Positions 49,713 to 58,067 of a DNA stretch of 62,232 nt are shown here, in pieces (position 1 is the stretch's first letter; every line of letters starts with the position of its first letter). The notes under the pieces are model-generated. The model had not been told where the DNA came from, did not search any database, and saw nothing but the letters and a program-made list of their open reading frames with translations. Source of the DNA: JBDIBA01 sp039812705 (GTDB lineage Bacteria; Actinomycetota; Acidimicrobiia; Acidimicrobiales; JBBSGY01); NCBI GenBank assembly GCA_039812705.1, contig JBDIBA010000005.1, forward strand, positions 1-62,232. Direction: 5' to 3'. A program made the position numbers and the translations under genes.

Positions 49713-50837
49713 GTGAAGGATTTTTCTGAAGCGCTTAGTGAACGCAGAGATCGCGTTCAGGCGGCGCGAAAGTATTTGAATATTGATGAAGGCCGAAAAC
49801 GTTTGGCGGAGCTTTCTGAGCAGGTTGCAGCGCCCGACTTGTGGGACGACCCTGAACGAGGTCGCAAGGTAAGCAGCGAGTTCACTGGACTCAGCGACGA
49901 CATCAACAACTACGACGACTTGTCGTCGCGCATTGACGATGCCGAAACGCTCTGGCAGCTGGGTGTTGAGGAAGGCGATGAGTCCGTCGAGTCGGAAGTC
50001 GAAGCGCAGCTGGCTTCAATCTCCGAATCGCTTGACCATATTGAGGTTCGTTCGTTGTTCTCGGGGGAGTGGGATAACCACGACGCCGTCTGCGAAATCC
50101 ACTCGGGTGCAGGCGGAACCGACAGCCAAGACTGGGCAGAGATGTTGTTGCGCATGCAGCTGCGCTGGGCCGAGCGCCACGGTTTCGAGGTCGAGCTTGA
50201 CGAAGTGTCGCCAGGTCAAGAGGCCGGAATCACCAGTGCAACTTTCATCATCAAAGGCCGTCAAGCCTACGGATGGTTGCAGTCAGAAAAAGGCGTGCAT
50301 CGGCTGGTCCGAATCTCGCCATTTGACTCTCAAGCAAGAAGACACACGGCGTTTTCGTCCATGGAAGTCACCCCGTTTTTCGAAGAAGCGGCAAACGAAG
50401 TCGACATCGACGAAAAGGACTTGCGCATCGACACATACCGCAGCTCTGGTGCGGGTGGCCAGCACGTGAACGTCACAGACTCTGCAGTGCGCATCACCCA
50501 CCTTCCAACGGGCATTGTCGCTAGTTGTCAAAACGAACGATCGCAGTTGCAAAACAAGAACCGCGCCATGGCAGTCCTTGGCGCCAAGCTTGCAGAGCGA
50601 GCCCGTCAAGAACGCCAAGCCGAAATTGCTGCAATCACGGGCGAGAAGGCAGAAGTCGGTTGGGGCTCTCAGATTCGCTCTTACGTTCTTGCGCCTTACC
50701 AAATGGTCAAAGACGAACGCACCAAGCATGAGTCGAGCAGCGTCAACAACGTGCTTGATGGCGACCTTGACGGTTTCATGGAGGCCTACCTGCGTTGGCG
50801 TCGTGCGAATGCAACTGCAGAAACCGACGACCAATGA
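49713..50837 (+). CDS. prfB: Peptide chain release factor 2
   Basis: Recognises UGA and UAA and hydrolyses the peptidyl-tRNA. The 374-residue product has the codon-recognition SPF tripeptide (about 200, RISPFDS) and the catalytic GGQ loop (about 248-250, SGAGGQHVN). The frame is continuous from the GTG at 49713; there is no UGA near codon 25, so no programmed frameshift, as is usual in actinobacteria. AAGGAA is 7 bases upstream. The stop overlaps the next gene (ATGA). Confidence 0.95.
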   Translation: MKDFSEALSERRDRVQAARKYLNIDEGRKRLAELSEQVAAPDLWDDPERGRKVSSEFTGLSDDINNYDDLSSRIDDAETLWQLGVEEGDESVESEVEAQLASISESLDHIEVRSLFSGEWDNHDAVCEIHSGAGGTDSQDWAEMLLRMQLRWAERHGFEVELDEVSPGQEAGITSATFIIKGRQAYGWLQSEKGVHRLVRISPFDSQARRHTAFSSMEVTPFFEEAANEVDIDEKDLRIDTYRSSGAGGQHVNVTDSAVRITHLPTGIVASCQNERSQLQNKNRAMAVLGAKLAERARQERQAEIAAITGEKAEVGWGSQIRSYVLAPYQMVKDERTKHESSSVNNVLDGDLDGFMEAYLRWRRANATAETDDQ

Positions 50838-51721
50838 ACCCAGAGGACCAGGCCGCGCCGCTTCCAAAGGTTGGAGTTGTTGTCGTCAATTACAACGCAG
50901 GGCCACATCTGGCGAACTGTGTTCGCTCATTGCAGGGCCAGCCAATTCACGACGTTGTGATTGTCGACAACGGCTCAAGTGATGGCTCTATCGATCAGTT
51001 GTTGGCCGAGTTTCCAGACGTGGCCGTTGTGCGTGGCAGCAACGTTGGCTTTGGTCGAGCCAATAATGATGGCGTTTCTCGCCTCGATGACGCGTGCCAG
51101 GTGTTTGCTCTGATCAACCCAGACACCGTGTTGCACGACAACGCTGTTGAAGTTGCCGTGCAAACACTGATGAGCAATCCGAAGTTCGGCGCGGTCGGCG
51201 CACGTCTCTTGAACATCGATGGCTCTGTGTATCCCTCTGCGCGCAAATTCCCGCGCACCATTAACGCCATTGGACACGGCGCGTTGTCTCTGTTTCGCCC
51301 GAACAACAGATGGTCGCGTCGCTACAAGCGACTGGACCAGAACTACGACGTCATGCACGACGTCGATTGGATTTCCGGCGCAGCCATGATCATCAGGCGA
51401 CAAGCGTGGGAATCCGTTGGTGGGTTTGACCACGGTTACTTCATGTATTTCGAGGACACAGACCTGTGTTGGCGAATGCGCGAGAAGGGCTGGCGAGTTG
51501 TCTACGAACCGCGTGCGCGCATTACCCACGTTCAAGGTGTTTCAACAAAGCGGCGTCCGTACAAGATGCTCAAGGAGCATCACCGTTCGGCAATTCGTTA
51601 CAACGTGAAAACTGCTCGCGGCATTGAAGTTTTCTTCCTTCCCGTATTGATTGTGGGACTGCTGGCACGGCTTCCCGTGGCCTGGCTCCAGCAGTGGCGC
51701 ACCCAGCGTGGCCAAAAGTAG
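50834..51721 (+). CDS. Glycosyltransferase family 2, rhamnosyltransferase-like
   Basis: The 295-residue GT-A enzyme has the N-terminal VGVVVVNYNAGPHL, DNGSSDGS, INPDTVL (DxD-type site), DWISGAAMIIRRQAWE and the catalytic-base region FEDTDLCWRMREKGWR (ED near 215), with a C-terminal hydrophobic stretch (about 268-285) that may tether it to the membrane. The pattern is close to WbbL-type rhamnosyltransferases. It is coupled to prfB and precedes ftsE; in related genomes prfB is usually followed directly by ftsE, so it looks inserted. Confidence 0.85.
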   Translation: MNPEDQAAPLPKVGVVVVNYNAGPHLANCVRSLQGQPIHDVVIVDNGSSDGSIDQLLAEFPDVAVVRGSNVGFGRANNDGVSRLDDACQVFALINPDTVLHDNAVEVAVQTLMSNPKFGAVGARLLNIDGSVYPSARKFPRTINAIGHGALSLFRPNNRWSRRYKRLDQNYDVMHDVDWISGAAMIIRRQAWESVGGFDHGYFMYFEDTDLCWRMREKGWRVVYEPRARITHVQGVSTKRRPYKMLKEHHRSAIRYNVKTARGIEVFFLPVLIVGLLARLPVAWLQQWRTQRGQK

Positions 51722-51844
51722 CTAAGCGCGGTCATCCTCCGTGGTTTCAGACGGGGGAGCGCGCGAATTGTTCTGGTTAGTAACCCGCGCGCAAGTAGTC
51801 TCCTAAACGCATTGGCCGTCACCGGCACGGCAAAAAGACTCAAA

Positions 51845-52534
51845 ATGATCAAGCTCGAAAACGTCACCAAGACATACGACAACGACCACGTCGCACTAAA
51901 GGACATCTCGCTCGAGATCAATCGTGGCGAGTTTGTGTTCCTCGTCGGTTTGTCCGGCTCGGGCAAGAGCACTTTCTTGCGACTTCTGACGCGCGAGCAA
52001 TCGCCCGATACCGGCCGCATCTGGGTTGCCGGAAAGGACGTCAACGCGCTGCCTTCTTGGAAGGTTCCTTACCTCCGTCGCAATTTGGGTTGCGTGTTTC
52101 AAGACTTCAAGTTGCTGCCCAACAAGACCGTCAACCAAAACGTTGCTTTCGCGCTTGAGGTCATTGGCACCAGCCGCTCTGTTGTTCAAGCACAGGTGCC
52201 GCAGATTCTCGAGATTGTTGGTCTCGGCGGCAAGGGAAGCAGCTACCCCGATCAGCTTTCAGGCGGTGAGCAGCAGCGCGTGTCCATTGCGCGCGCGTTT
52301 GCCAATCGGCCGATGATCCTCTTGGCCGACGAGCCGACCGGAAACCTTGACCCCAGCACAACGCAGGGGATCATGCGGTTGTTGAATCGCATTAACGCGC
52401 TTGGCACGACGATCGTCATGGCCACGCACGACCAGAGCATTGTGAACACCATGCGTCGGCGAGTCATCCAGCTCGACCACGGACGTTTGGTTCGAGACGA
52501 AGACCAAGGCGCTTACGAGTACGAGGAAGTTTGA
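51845..52534 (+). CDS. ftsE: Cell division ATP-binding protein FtsE
   Basis: The 229-residue ABC ATPase has Walker A GLSGSGKS (35-42), the LSGGEQQR signature (about 138-145), Walker B ILLADEPTGNLD and the H-loop MATHD. It drives FtsX to activate peptidoglycan hydrolases at the division site. The ATG at 51845 gives the family N-terminus MIKLENVTKTYD. TAGTCT at 51796-51801 is a candidate -10 box. An in-frame TTG at 51812 could extend it by 11 residues. It overlaps ftsX. Confidence 0.95.
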   Translation: MIKLENVTKTYDNDHVALKDISLEINRGEFVFLVGLSGSGKSTFLRLLTREQSPDTGRIWVAGKDVNALPSWKVPYLRRNLGCVFQDFKLLPNKTVNQNVAFALEVIGTSRSVVQAQVPQILEIVGLGGKGSSYPDQLSGGEQQRVSIARAFANRPMILLADEPTGNLDPSTTQGIMRLLNRINALGTTIVMATHDQSIVNTMRRRVIQLDHGRLVRDEDQGAYEYEEV

Positions 52535-53415
52535 TGCAACCGGGTTATGTAGTTCGCGAAACTGGTTCCAACCTGCGTCGCAACTTGATGATGTCGTTCG
52601 CGGCAATTCTCACGGTTGCCGTTTCATTGTCGCTTGTCGGCGGCGCACTGCTGGTGCGTCAAGGTGTTGCGAATGCAACGTATCGCTGGCGCGGTGGCAC
52701 AGAGCTGTCCATCTACATGAACCCAGATGCAACTCAAACGCAGATTGATGCAATCAAGAGCGGGCTGGACAACTCGCCCGAAGTAAAACGTGTGACGTTC
52801 GTCGACAAAGACGCGGCATTCGAAGAAGCAAAGAAGGTGTTGGCCGAAAGCCCAGACTCGCTGCAGGCGCTCAGCCCGCCGGTCATGCCAACTTCCTTTC
52901 GCGTTGTACCCAACGACACCAAGTTCATTGCAGGCCTAAAGGGTCGCTTTGCCGACCAGGCCGGCGTCATGTCTGTGCGATCCGCCGAAGAATCAATTGG
53001 CACCATGTTGCGCATCACCAGGGTGCTGCAAGTTGGCTTGTTCATCGTGGCGGTCCTGTTGCTGGGTTCGGCTTCGTTGCTGATTCTCAACACCATCCGC
53101 ATCGCAATTTTCGCTCGTCGTCGCGAGGTCTCCGTGATGAAGTTGGTGGGTGCAACCAACTGGTTCATTCGCGTCCCGTTCATGCTCGAAGGATTCCTCC
53201 AGGGCTTGCTCGGCGCGCTGTTGGCAGTGGGTGCAGTACTAGGCATTCGAGCCCTGCTGACACGAGTCTCAAACAGTCCAGATTTCACCCTGTTGAACCA
53301 AGTTGGAGTCACTTTTGGTCAGGCTTTGGGAACCGGCGTTGCCGTCCTTGTAGTGGGCGTTCTTGTCGGTGTTGGCGGTTCTTTGGTGGCGGTTCACAGG
53401 TTTCTTGAAGCTTGA
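52534..53415 (+). CDS. ftsX: Cell division protein FtsX
   Basis: The 293-residue protein has the FtsX layout: cytoplasmic N-terminus, membrane segment 1 (about 20-41), an outer domain (about 45-165) that binds the hydrolase or its activator, and three more membrane segments (about 168-189, 213-235, 265-287). The ATG at 52534 overlaps the ftsE stop (TGATG). FtsEX normally signals to a coiled-coil M23 protein, which is the next gene. Confidence 0.94.
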   Translation: MQPGYVVRETGSNLRRNLMMSFAAILTVAVSLSLVGGALLVRQGVANATYRWRGGTELSIYMNPDATQTQIDAIKSGLDNSPEVKRVTFVDKDAAFEEAKKVLAESPDSLQALSPPVMPTSFRVVPNDTKFIAGLKGRFADQAGVMSVRSAEESIGTMLRITRVLQVGLFIVAVLLLGSASLLILNTIRIAIFARRREVSVMKLVGATNWFIRVPFMLEGFLQGLLGALLAVGAVLGIRALLTRVSNSPDFTLLNQVGVTFGQALGTGVAVLVVGVLVGVGGSLVAVHRFLEA

Positions 53416-53478
53416 GTTTTCTTCTTAGGGAAGTCGCCCGGTTGACTCATAAAAGTCACATTCCTTGCCGATAAAGAC

Positions 53479-54747
53479 ATGGTGAAGACGTCTCGCTTGC
53501 CTAAGCTTTTTCAAATGAAGACCTGGCGACGCACGGCCGGTGTTACCTCGTTAGCACTTCTCGCAATTAGCACTACTGCAGTTCCAGCGGTGGTTGCAGC
53601 AACAAGTTCGGAATCGAAACAGCGTCAAGCAAAAATCGGTAACCAGATCACAGACCTCTCCGATCAGGCCGACGAGCTCTCAGAGCAAGAAATTGAGCTT
53701 CTTACGCGCATGCGCGAAATCCAGGCTCGTAAGGCAGATCTAGACGGCCAGGTCAGCTCAATCAACGCGCAAATGGACGATGCTCGTCGTCAGATTGCAG
53801 CTGCGCAAAAGGTCGTTGATGACCAACGTAAGCGCGAAGCCGAAGCAAAGGCTCGTCTTGCCGAGGCCGAAGCGAAACTTGAAGAGTCCGCAGTCAAGAT
53901 GCGTCAACAAGCAGTCAATGCTTACGTTGGCGGTCAGACAGACAGCGAGCTTGCAAGTTTTGTACTTCGTTCCGACGACATGCGTGAGGCCTCGGCTGCA
54001 AGCGAGTACATCAACCAAGTTGTTGAAGTGCGTCGTCACATCGTCGAAGAGAACCGTGAATTGCGCGGGCAAGCTGACGATGCGGCAAAGCAAGTCGAAG
54101 GCGCGCGTAAGCAAGCCGAGGCTGCACTCGCAGTCGTTGCACAGCGTGAAGCAGATCTCAACGTCCAAAAGATTCAACTAGACGCGGTGTCTGCTCAGGT
54201 TGCTCAAGAAGCTTCTGCTCAAGCGGCCCTGGTTGCAGAGGTTGACTCCAAGCGCGATGAAATCAATGCTCGCATTGCCTCGCTGCAAGCCGAGTCAGAC
54301 CGCATTGGTGCCTTGCTGCGTCAGTCGGACACCCCCGGTGTTCCAGCGCCTCCTGCACGTCCTGGTGCATTGACTAACCCCGTTCCAGGTGCGCGCATGA
54401 CGTCACCGTTTGGTATGCGCGTGAACCCGGTCACCGGCGTTTATCGCCTCCACGCCGGTCAAGACTTTGGAATCTCGGTTGGCACTCCGCTTCACGCCGC
54501 AGAATCCGGCAAGGTTGTGCAGGCTGGATGGGTGAGTGGGTACGGCAACTACACCTGCATCAGTCACGGTGGCGGATTGGCTACGTGTTACGCGCACCAA
54601 AGCCAGATCATGGTTGGCGTTGGTTCCAACGTGTCTCGCGGTCAAGTCATTGGCCTCGGAGGCAACACGGGTAACTCAACGGGTCCTCACTTGCACTTTG
54701 AAGTGCGTGTGAATGGAAACCCGGTCAACCCGGTTGGCTACCTGTAA
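53479..54747 (+). CDS. Secreted coiled-coil M23 peptidase (FtsEX partner)
   Basis: The 422-residue product has a signal peptide (about 1-40), a long coiled-coil region (about 45-285, heptad-like, rich in Ala, Glu, Gln and Lys), a Pro-rich linker (about 285-300) and a LytM/M23 domain (about 305-420). All metal and catalytic residues are present: HxxxD (His325, Asp329) and HxH (His404, His406 in HLHFE). The intact site argues for an active endopeptidase, unlike EnvC, which is degenerate. The coil plus M23 layout and place after ftsX fit a division-site hydrolase controlled by FtsEX. No smpB or tmRNA follows, although smpB often does in related genomes. Confidence 0.9.
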   Translation: MVKTSRLPKLFQMKTWRRTAGVTSLALLAISTTAVPAVVAATSSESKQRQAKIGNQITDLSDQADELSEQEIELLTRMREIQARKADLDGQVSSINAQMDDARRQIAAAQKVVDDQRKREAEAKARLAEAEAKLEESAVKMRQQAVNAYVGGQTDSELASFVLRSDDMREASAASEYINQVVEVRRHIVEENRELRGQADDAAKQVEGARKQAEAALAVVAQREADLNVQKIQLDAVSAQVAQEASAQAALVAEVDSKRDEINARIASLQAESDRIGALLRQSDTPGVPAPPARPGALTNPVPGARMTSPFGMRVNPVTGVYRLHAGQDFGISVGTPLHAAESGKVVQAGWVSGYGNYTCISHGGGLATCYAHQSQIMVGVGSNVSRGQVIGLGGNTGNSTGPHLHFEVRVNGNPVNPVGYL

Positions 54748-54818
54748 TTCGTCTCCGTGCTGCAGAGCAGTGCCGCATTGATTGCAGCGCTGCCCGACGT
54801 TCGTTGTCTACGCAGGCG

Positions 54819-56117
54819 TTAGACGTTTTCTTGGGGTGACTCCGACTTGTCGGCCTCGACTGCAGGCGTCACTCGAACGCGAGTAATTGCGCGTTCTTCA
54901 ACGTCAAGAACCTCAACATTCCAGTTGAGTCCCGACGCGACTTCACCAGCGGTTGGGATGTGGCCGAGTCGTTCAAGGACATATCCGGCAATTGTCGAGT
55001 AGTTGGCCTCGTGGTCTGGCAGCTCAATGCCAACGTCGTTCAAATCGTGAATTGGAAACGCGCCTGGAAGCACGACACTTCCGTCTTCGTGGCGTTCAAC
55101 TTGCGAAGTGTCCAGGTCGAACTCGTCGTAGATCTCACCGACGATTTCTTCAAGAAGGTCTTCGACCGTGATGATTCCCTCGACGCCGCCGTGTTCGTTG
55201 ATGACAACAGCCATCTGAGTGCGAATGCTTTGCAGTTCGCGCAACGCCTCTAGAACCCCGAGTGACTCTGGCACAACGGTTGCTTCACGGACGTGATCGC
55301 GAACAAGGCCGTTTGTGTGACCAATGAGGTCACGCACGTGGATGATCCCAAGCACGTCGTCAAGGTCGCCGCGGTGAACGGGTGCGCGTGAGTGGCCAGC
55401 TTGCACCAATTGCTCCAAGCACTCCTGTGCAGTCACGTTGTCTTCAAAACTGAGGACTTGTCCGCGGGGAACGACGATTTCACGCAAGGTGCGCTCGGCA
55501 ACTTCAAACGCTCCGGCAATGATTGAGCGCTGGTCTGGGCTGAACCCTTGTTGTGTTTGCAACATATCGCGAATTTCTTCTTCGGTGACTTCTTCGCGTG
55601 TGATCTTCGGGTCTCCGCCGGCAAGTTTCACCAAGATGTTTGTTGTTTGGTCAAGAACCCAAATGCCCGGACGCGCAATTTGGGCCAAGCCGCGCAGTGG
55701 GCGAATTGCGAACTTTGCCCATCCTTCTGCACGTTGCATTGCAATGCGTTTTGGCGCAAGTTCGCCAATGACAAGAGAAACGAACGCCAATACCAGCGTG
55801 ACGAATATCAGCGACACGGGGTCTGCAAAGCGCCCCAAGGGTTCTTCAAGCTTGCGAGCGAGCGGGTCGGACAAAGACACTGCGGCAACGGCCGATGCAA
55901 AGAAGCCGGTAAGCGTGATGAAGATCTGCACCGTTGACAAAAAACGGTTGGGGTCGCGCGCCAACAGCGCGACTGCGCGACCCTTCTCACTTTCCTCCTC
56001 TAGGCGCTGGAGCTGGCCTTCTCGGAGCGAAACGAAGGCGATTTCGCTTCCTGTGAAGAACGCGTTGATGAGTGTCAAAGCGCCAAGGAGTAATAGGTCA
56101 AGAAAGATGTTGTTCAT
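54819..56117 (-). CDS. CNNM/CBS-domain membrane protein (HlyC/CorC family)
   Basis: The 432-residue product has a DUF21/CNNM membrane domain of about four segments (1-190, with LLGALTLINAFFTGSEIAFVSL at the start), a CBS pair (about 210-330), and a C-terminal CorC_HlyC domain (about 345-425). Family members transport or sense Mg2+ or other divalent cations; the old name hemolysin is not evidence of toxicity. The start is the ATG at 56117. It is convergent with the M23 gene; the 71-base gap has small inverted repeats (GCAGCGCTGC; GTCTACGC with GCGTTAGAC) that may end transcription. Confidence 0.9.
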   Translation of the reverse strand: MNNIFLDLLLLGALTLINAFFTGSEIAFVSLREGQLQRLEEESEKGRAVALLARDPNRFLSTVQIFITLTGFFASAVAAVSLSDPLARKLEEPLGRFADPVSLIFVTLVLAFVSLVIGELAPKRIAMQRAEGWAKFAIRPLRGLAQIARPGIWVLDQTTNILVKLAGGDPKITREEVTEEEIRDMLQTQQGFSPDQRSIIAGAFEVAERTLREIVVPRGQVLSFEDNVTAQECLEQLVQAGHSRAPVHRGDLDDVLGIIHVRDLIGHTNGLVRDHVREATVVPESLGVLEALRELQSIRTQMAVVINEHGGVEGIITVEDLLEEIVGEIYDEFDLDTSQVERHEDGSVVLPGAFPIHDLNDVGIELPDHEANYSTIAGYVLERLGHIPTAGEVASGLNWNVEVLDVEERAITRVRVTPAVEADKSESPQENV

Positions 56118-56217
56118 ATCGGTGCCACATACTTTTGCCGATTCTGAGGCGCTACGCGATCTTTATTCATTCTGAACGTCAGAACTCGTCAGATGTATGA
56201 CTGTCACACCCTCTCCA

Positions 56218-56223
56218 TAACGT
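56218..56223 (+). promoter_or_regulatory. -10 box (TAACGT) of leaderless rmuC
   Basis: TAACGT ends 6 bases before the ATG at 56230, which decides that start over a GTG at 56224. Confidence 0.5.
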
Positions 56224-56229
56224 GTGGGA

Positions 56230-57405
56230 ATGGTTGATTCAATGGGTGTTGTCGTTGCCGTCTGCGTTGTCAGCGTGGTTCTGGTGGGCCTTGGTTTCTG
56301 TCTAGGGGCGCTGGTTACCAGGGCGCGTAGGGGACACCAGGGTGTTGCCGATCAAGAGCGTGCGGCATTTGCAGCCCAACGCGTCGCAGAACTCACAGAA
56401 GAGAAAAATCTTCTTGCAGATCAGCTTGCCGACGTCCGCGTTAGTGCTGCCCAAGAACGTCAGGGTCTAGAGGCAATGGTGCGGCCGGTCGCAGACAACT
56501 TGTCGCGACTAGAAGCCGCACTCAGTCAGACCGAGGCTGCACGCAGAGAAAATCTTGGTGGACTGGGCGAACAACTGCGAGATTTGGCCGAATCCAACGC
56601 GCGCGTCAGTGCTGAGGCTGCCTCTTTGAAACATGCCTTGCGTTCTTCCAACACACGCGGACGTTGGGGCGAAGTTCAACTGCGTCGGGTTGTCGAGGTG
56701 TCAGGAATGGTCCAGCACGTGGACTTTGAAGAGCAGCTCAGTGGCGGAGAAAACGCGTCGTCGCGCGCAGACTTGGTTGTGCGTTTGCCAGATGGGGTTT
56801 CAATTGCTGTTGACGCCAAAGTTCCCTACAGCGCCTACGACCGCGCGTGCGATGCCCAAGATCCAGATTCTGCTGCGGGCTTTATGCGGGCTCACGCAAA
56901 AGACGTGCGTGCCCATGTAGATGCATTGGCCAAGCGCGCCTATTGGAACTCGTACGGCACGTCTCCGGGTTTTTGTGTGATGTTCGTCCCGGGCGATGCA
57001 TTGCTAGAGGCAGCGTTGATGACAGACCCGACGCTGTGGGAGCACGCTTCGCGCAGCAGGGTTCTCTTCGCAACTCCAACGTCACTAATTGCGTTGTTGA
57101 GAATGGCGTCTTTGGGTTGGGCGCGCGACTCTCAAGACTCCAACGCCATCGAAGTTGTCGAAGTGGGTAGAGAACTGCACAAGCGGTTGGCCAAGGCTTT
57201 GACAGACGTCGACCGCGTTGGCCGCGGGTTGCGCGCGGCCCTTGGTGCGTACAACCAGCTTGTTGGTTCGGTCGACGGTCGTGTCATGCCTCAGGCCAAA
57301 CGACTCGCAGACCTGACAGGCACAGAAGCCGAGATCACCAGCCTGACACCCGTAGACGAAGTGCCACGCGTGTCCCATGCAATGTTGCGTGCGGGGGACG
57401 GATGA
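56230..57405 (+). CDS. rmuC: DNA recombination protein RmuC
   Basis: RmuC proteins are predicted nucleases that limit inversions between inverted repeats. The 391-residue product has an N-terminal membrane segment (about 6-28), a coiled-coil region (about 40-130), and the RmuC domain with RGRWGEVQLRRVVE, ADLVVRLPDG and AVDAKVPYSAYD, the core of a PD-(D/E)xK-like fold. The start is set by the -10 box. The GNAT gene follows after 36 bases with its own promoter. Confidence 0.9.
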   Translation: MVDSMGVVVAVCVVSVVLVGLGFCLGALVTRARRGHQGVADQERAAFAAQRVAELTEEKNLLADQLADVRVSAAQERQGLEAMVRPVADNLSRLEAALSQTEAARRENLGGLGEQLRDLAESNARVSAEAASLKHALRSSNTRGRWGEVQLRRVVEVSGMVQHVDFEEQLSGGENASSRADLVVRLPDGVSIAVDAKVPYSAYDRACDAQDPDSAAGFMRAHAKDVRAHVDALAKRAYWNSYGTSPGFCVMFVPGDALLEAALMTDPTLWEHASRSRVLFATPTSLIALLRMASLGWARDSQDSNAIEVVEVGRELHKRLAKALTDVDRVGRGLRAALGAYNQLVGSVDGRVMPQAKRLADLTGTEAEITSLTPVDEVPRVSHAMLRAGDG

Positions 57406-57429
57406 CAGACGGCGTGACATGCGCTTTGC

Positions 57430-57435
57430 TATAAC
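57430..57435 (+). promoter_or_regulatory. -10 box (TATAAC) of leaderless GNAT gene
   Basis: TATAAC, near-consensus, ends 6 bases before the ATG at 57442. Confidence 0.5.
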
Positions 57436-57441
57436 TATGTA

Positions 57442-58005
57442 ATGCACCTCATAAATATGCGGCCAGCCACAAAGAAGGACGTGGCGAGACTTGTTGGGTT
57501 GGGAGTCGAGTCCGCCGAGGTGCACGAACGACGTCTGCGCGCACAGGCTTCAGGAAAGAGCAGCTATTTGCTTGCCGAGTATCAGGACACGTTGATTGGT
57601 CATGTGGTGTTGCGGTGGGCCGGAAGCGTTCACGGTGGCGTCCGCGGGCATTTGGGCATCGTTCCTGAACTCAGGCGCTTTCGCGTTGCCGACTCTTTTC
57701 AACGCTCGGGTTTTGGGCGCCAGCTGCTCGAATTAGCCGAAGGCGTGGTTGCCGCACGCGGTTATGACTCGTTGTCGTTGTGTGTGGGTATCGACAACGC
57801 AGCCGCCCGTCGCCTCTATGAAACCAGCGGTTATGCCACTTGGGGTCGAGGCTTTTTTGAGTCGTCTTGGAAGTCGGCTGACGCGGATGGCCGTGTGGTG
57901 GAGATTGCTCACGTCGTTGATGTGATGACCAAGTCTTTGTTGGCCAGTGCTTCACCCGAGGGCTCCAATGTCGTCGGCAAACTTGCGGTGGTTGGTGCTG
58001 GCTAG
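57442..58005 (+). CDS. GNAT family N-acetyltransferase
   Basis: The 187 residues have a GNAT core: N-terminal MRPATKKDV, the beta4 strand YLLAEYQDTLIGHVVLRW, the acetyl-CoA loop QRSGFGRQLLELAE (Q/RxxGxG/A) and the SLCVGIDNAAARRLYETSGYAT segment. The C-terminal 30 residues are extra and of low similarity. The acceptor is unknown. It is monocistronic, with its own -10 box. Confidence 0.85.
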   Translation: MHLINMRPATKKDVARLVGLGVESAEVHERRLRAQASGKSSYLLAEYQDTLIGHVVLRWAGSVHGGVRGHLGIVPELRRFRVADSFQRSGFGRQLLELAEGVVAARGYDSLSLCVGIDNAAARRLYETSGYATWGRGFFESSWKSADADGRVVEIAHVVDVMTKSLLASASPEGSNVVGKLAVVGAG

Positions 58006-58053
58006 TCCGATCGCCCGAGCGGGCAGAAGTCGACATTGATCGGTGGATGGATT

Positions 58054-58059
58054 TAGTTT
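58054..58059 (+). promoter_or_regulatory. -10 box (TAGTTT) of leaderless patatin-like gene
   Basis: TAGTTT ends 8 bases before the GTG at 58068, giving a start seven codons downstream of the ATG at 58047. Confidence 0.4.
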
Positions 58060-58067
58060 GTCCATTC

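Noticed and set aside
49713..49800. Programmed frameshift in prfB
   Set aside because: The frame is continuous from the GTG, with no in-frame or +1 UGA context near codon 25.
54748..54818. tmRNA or smpB after the FtsEX module
   Set aside because: The gap is only 71 bases, has no tRNA-like ends, and the next gene is a convergent CBS protein.
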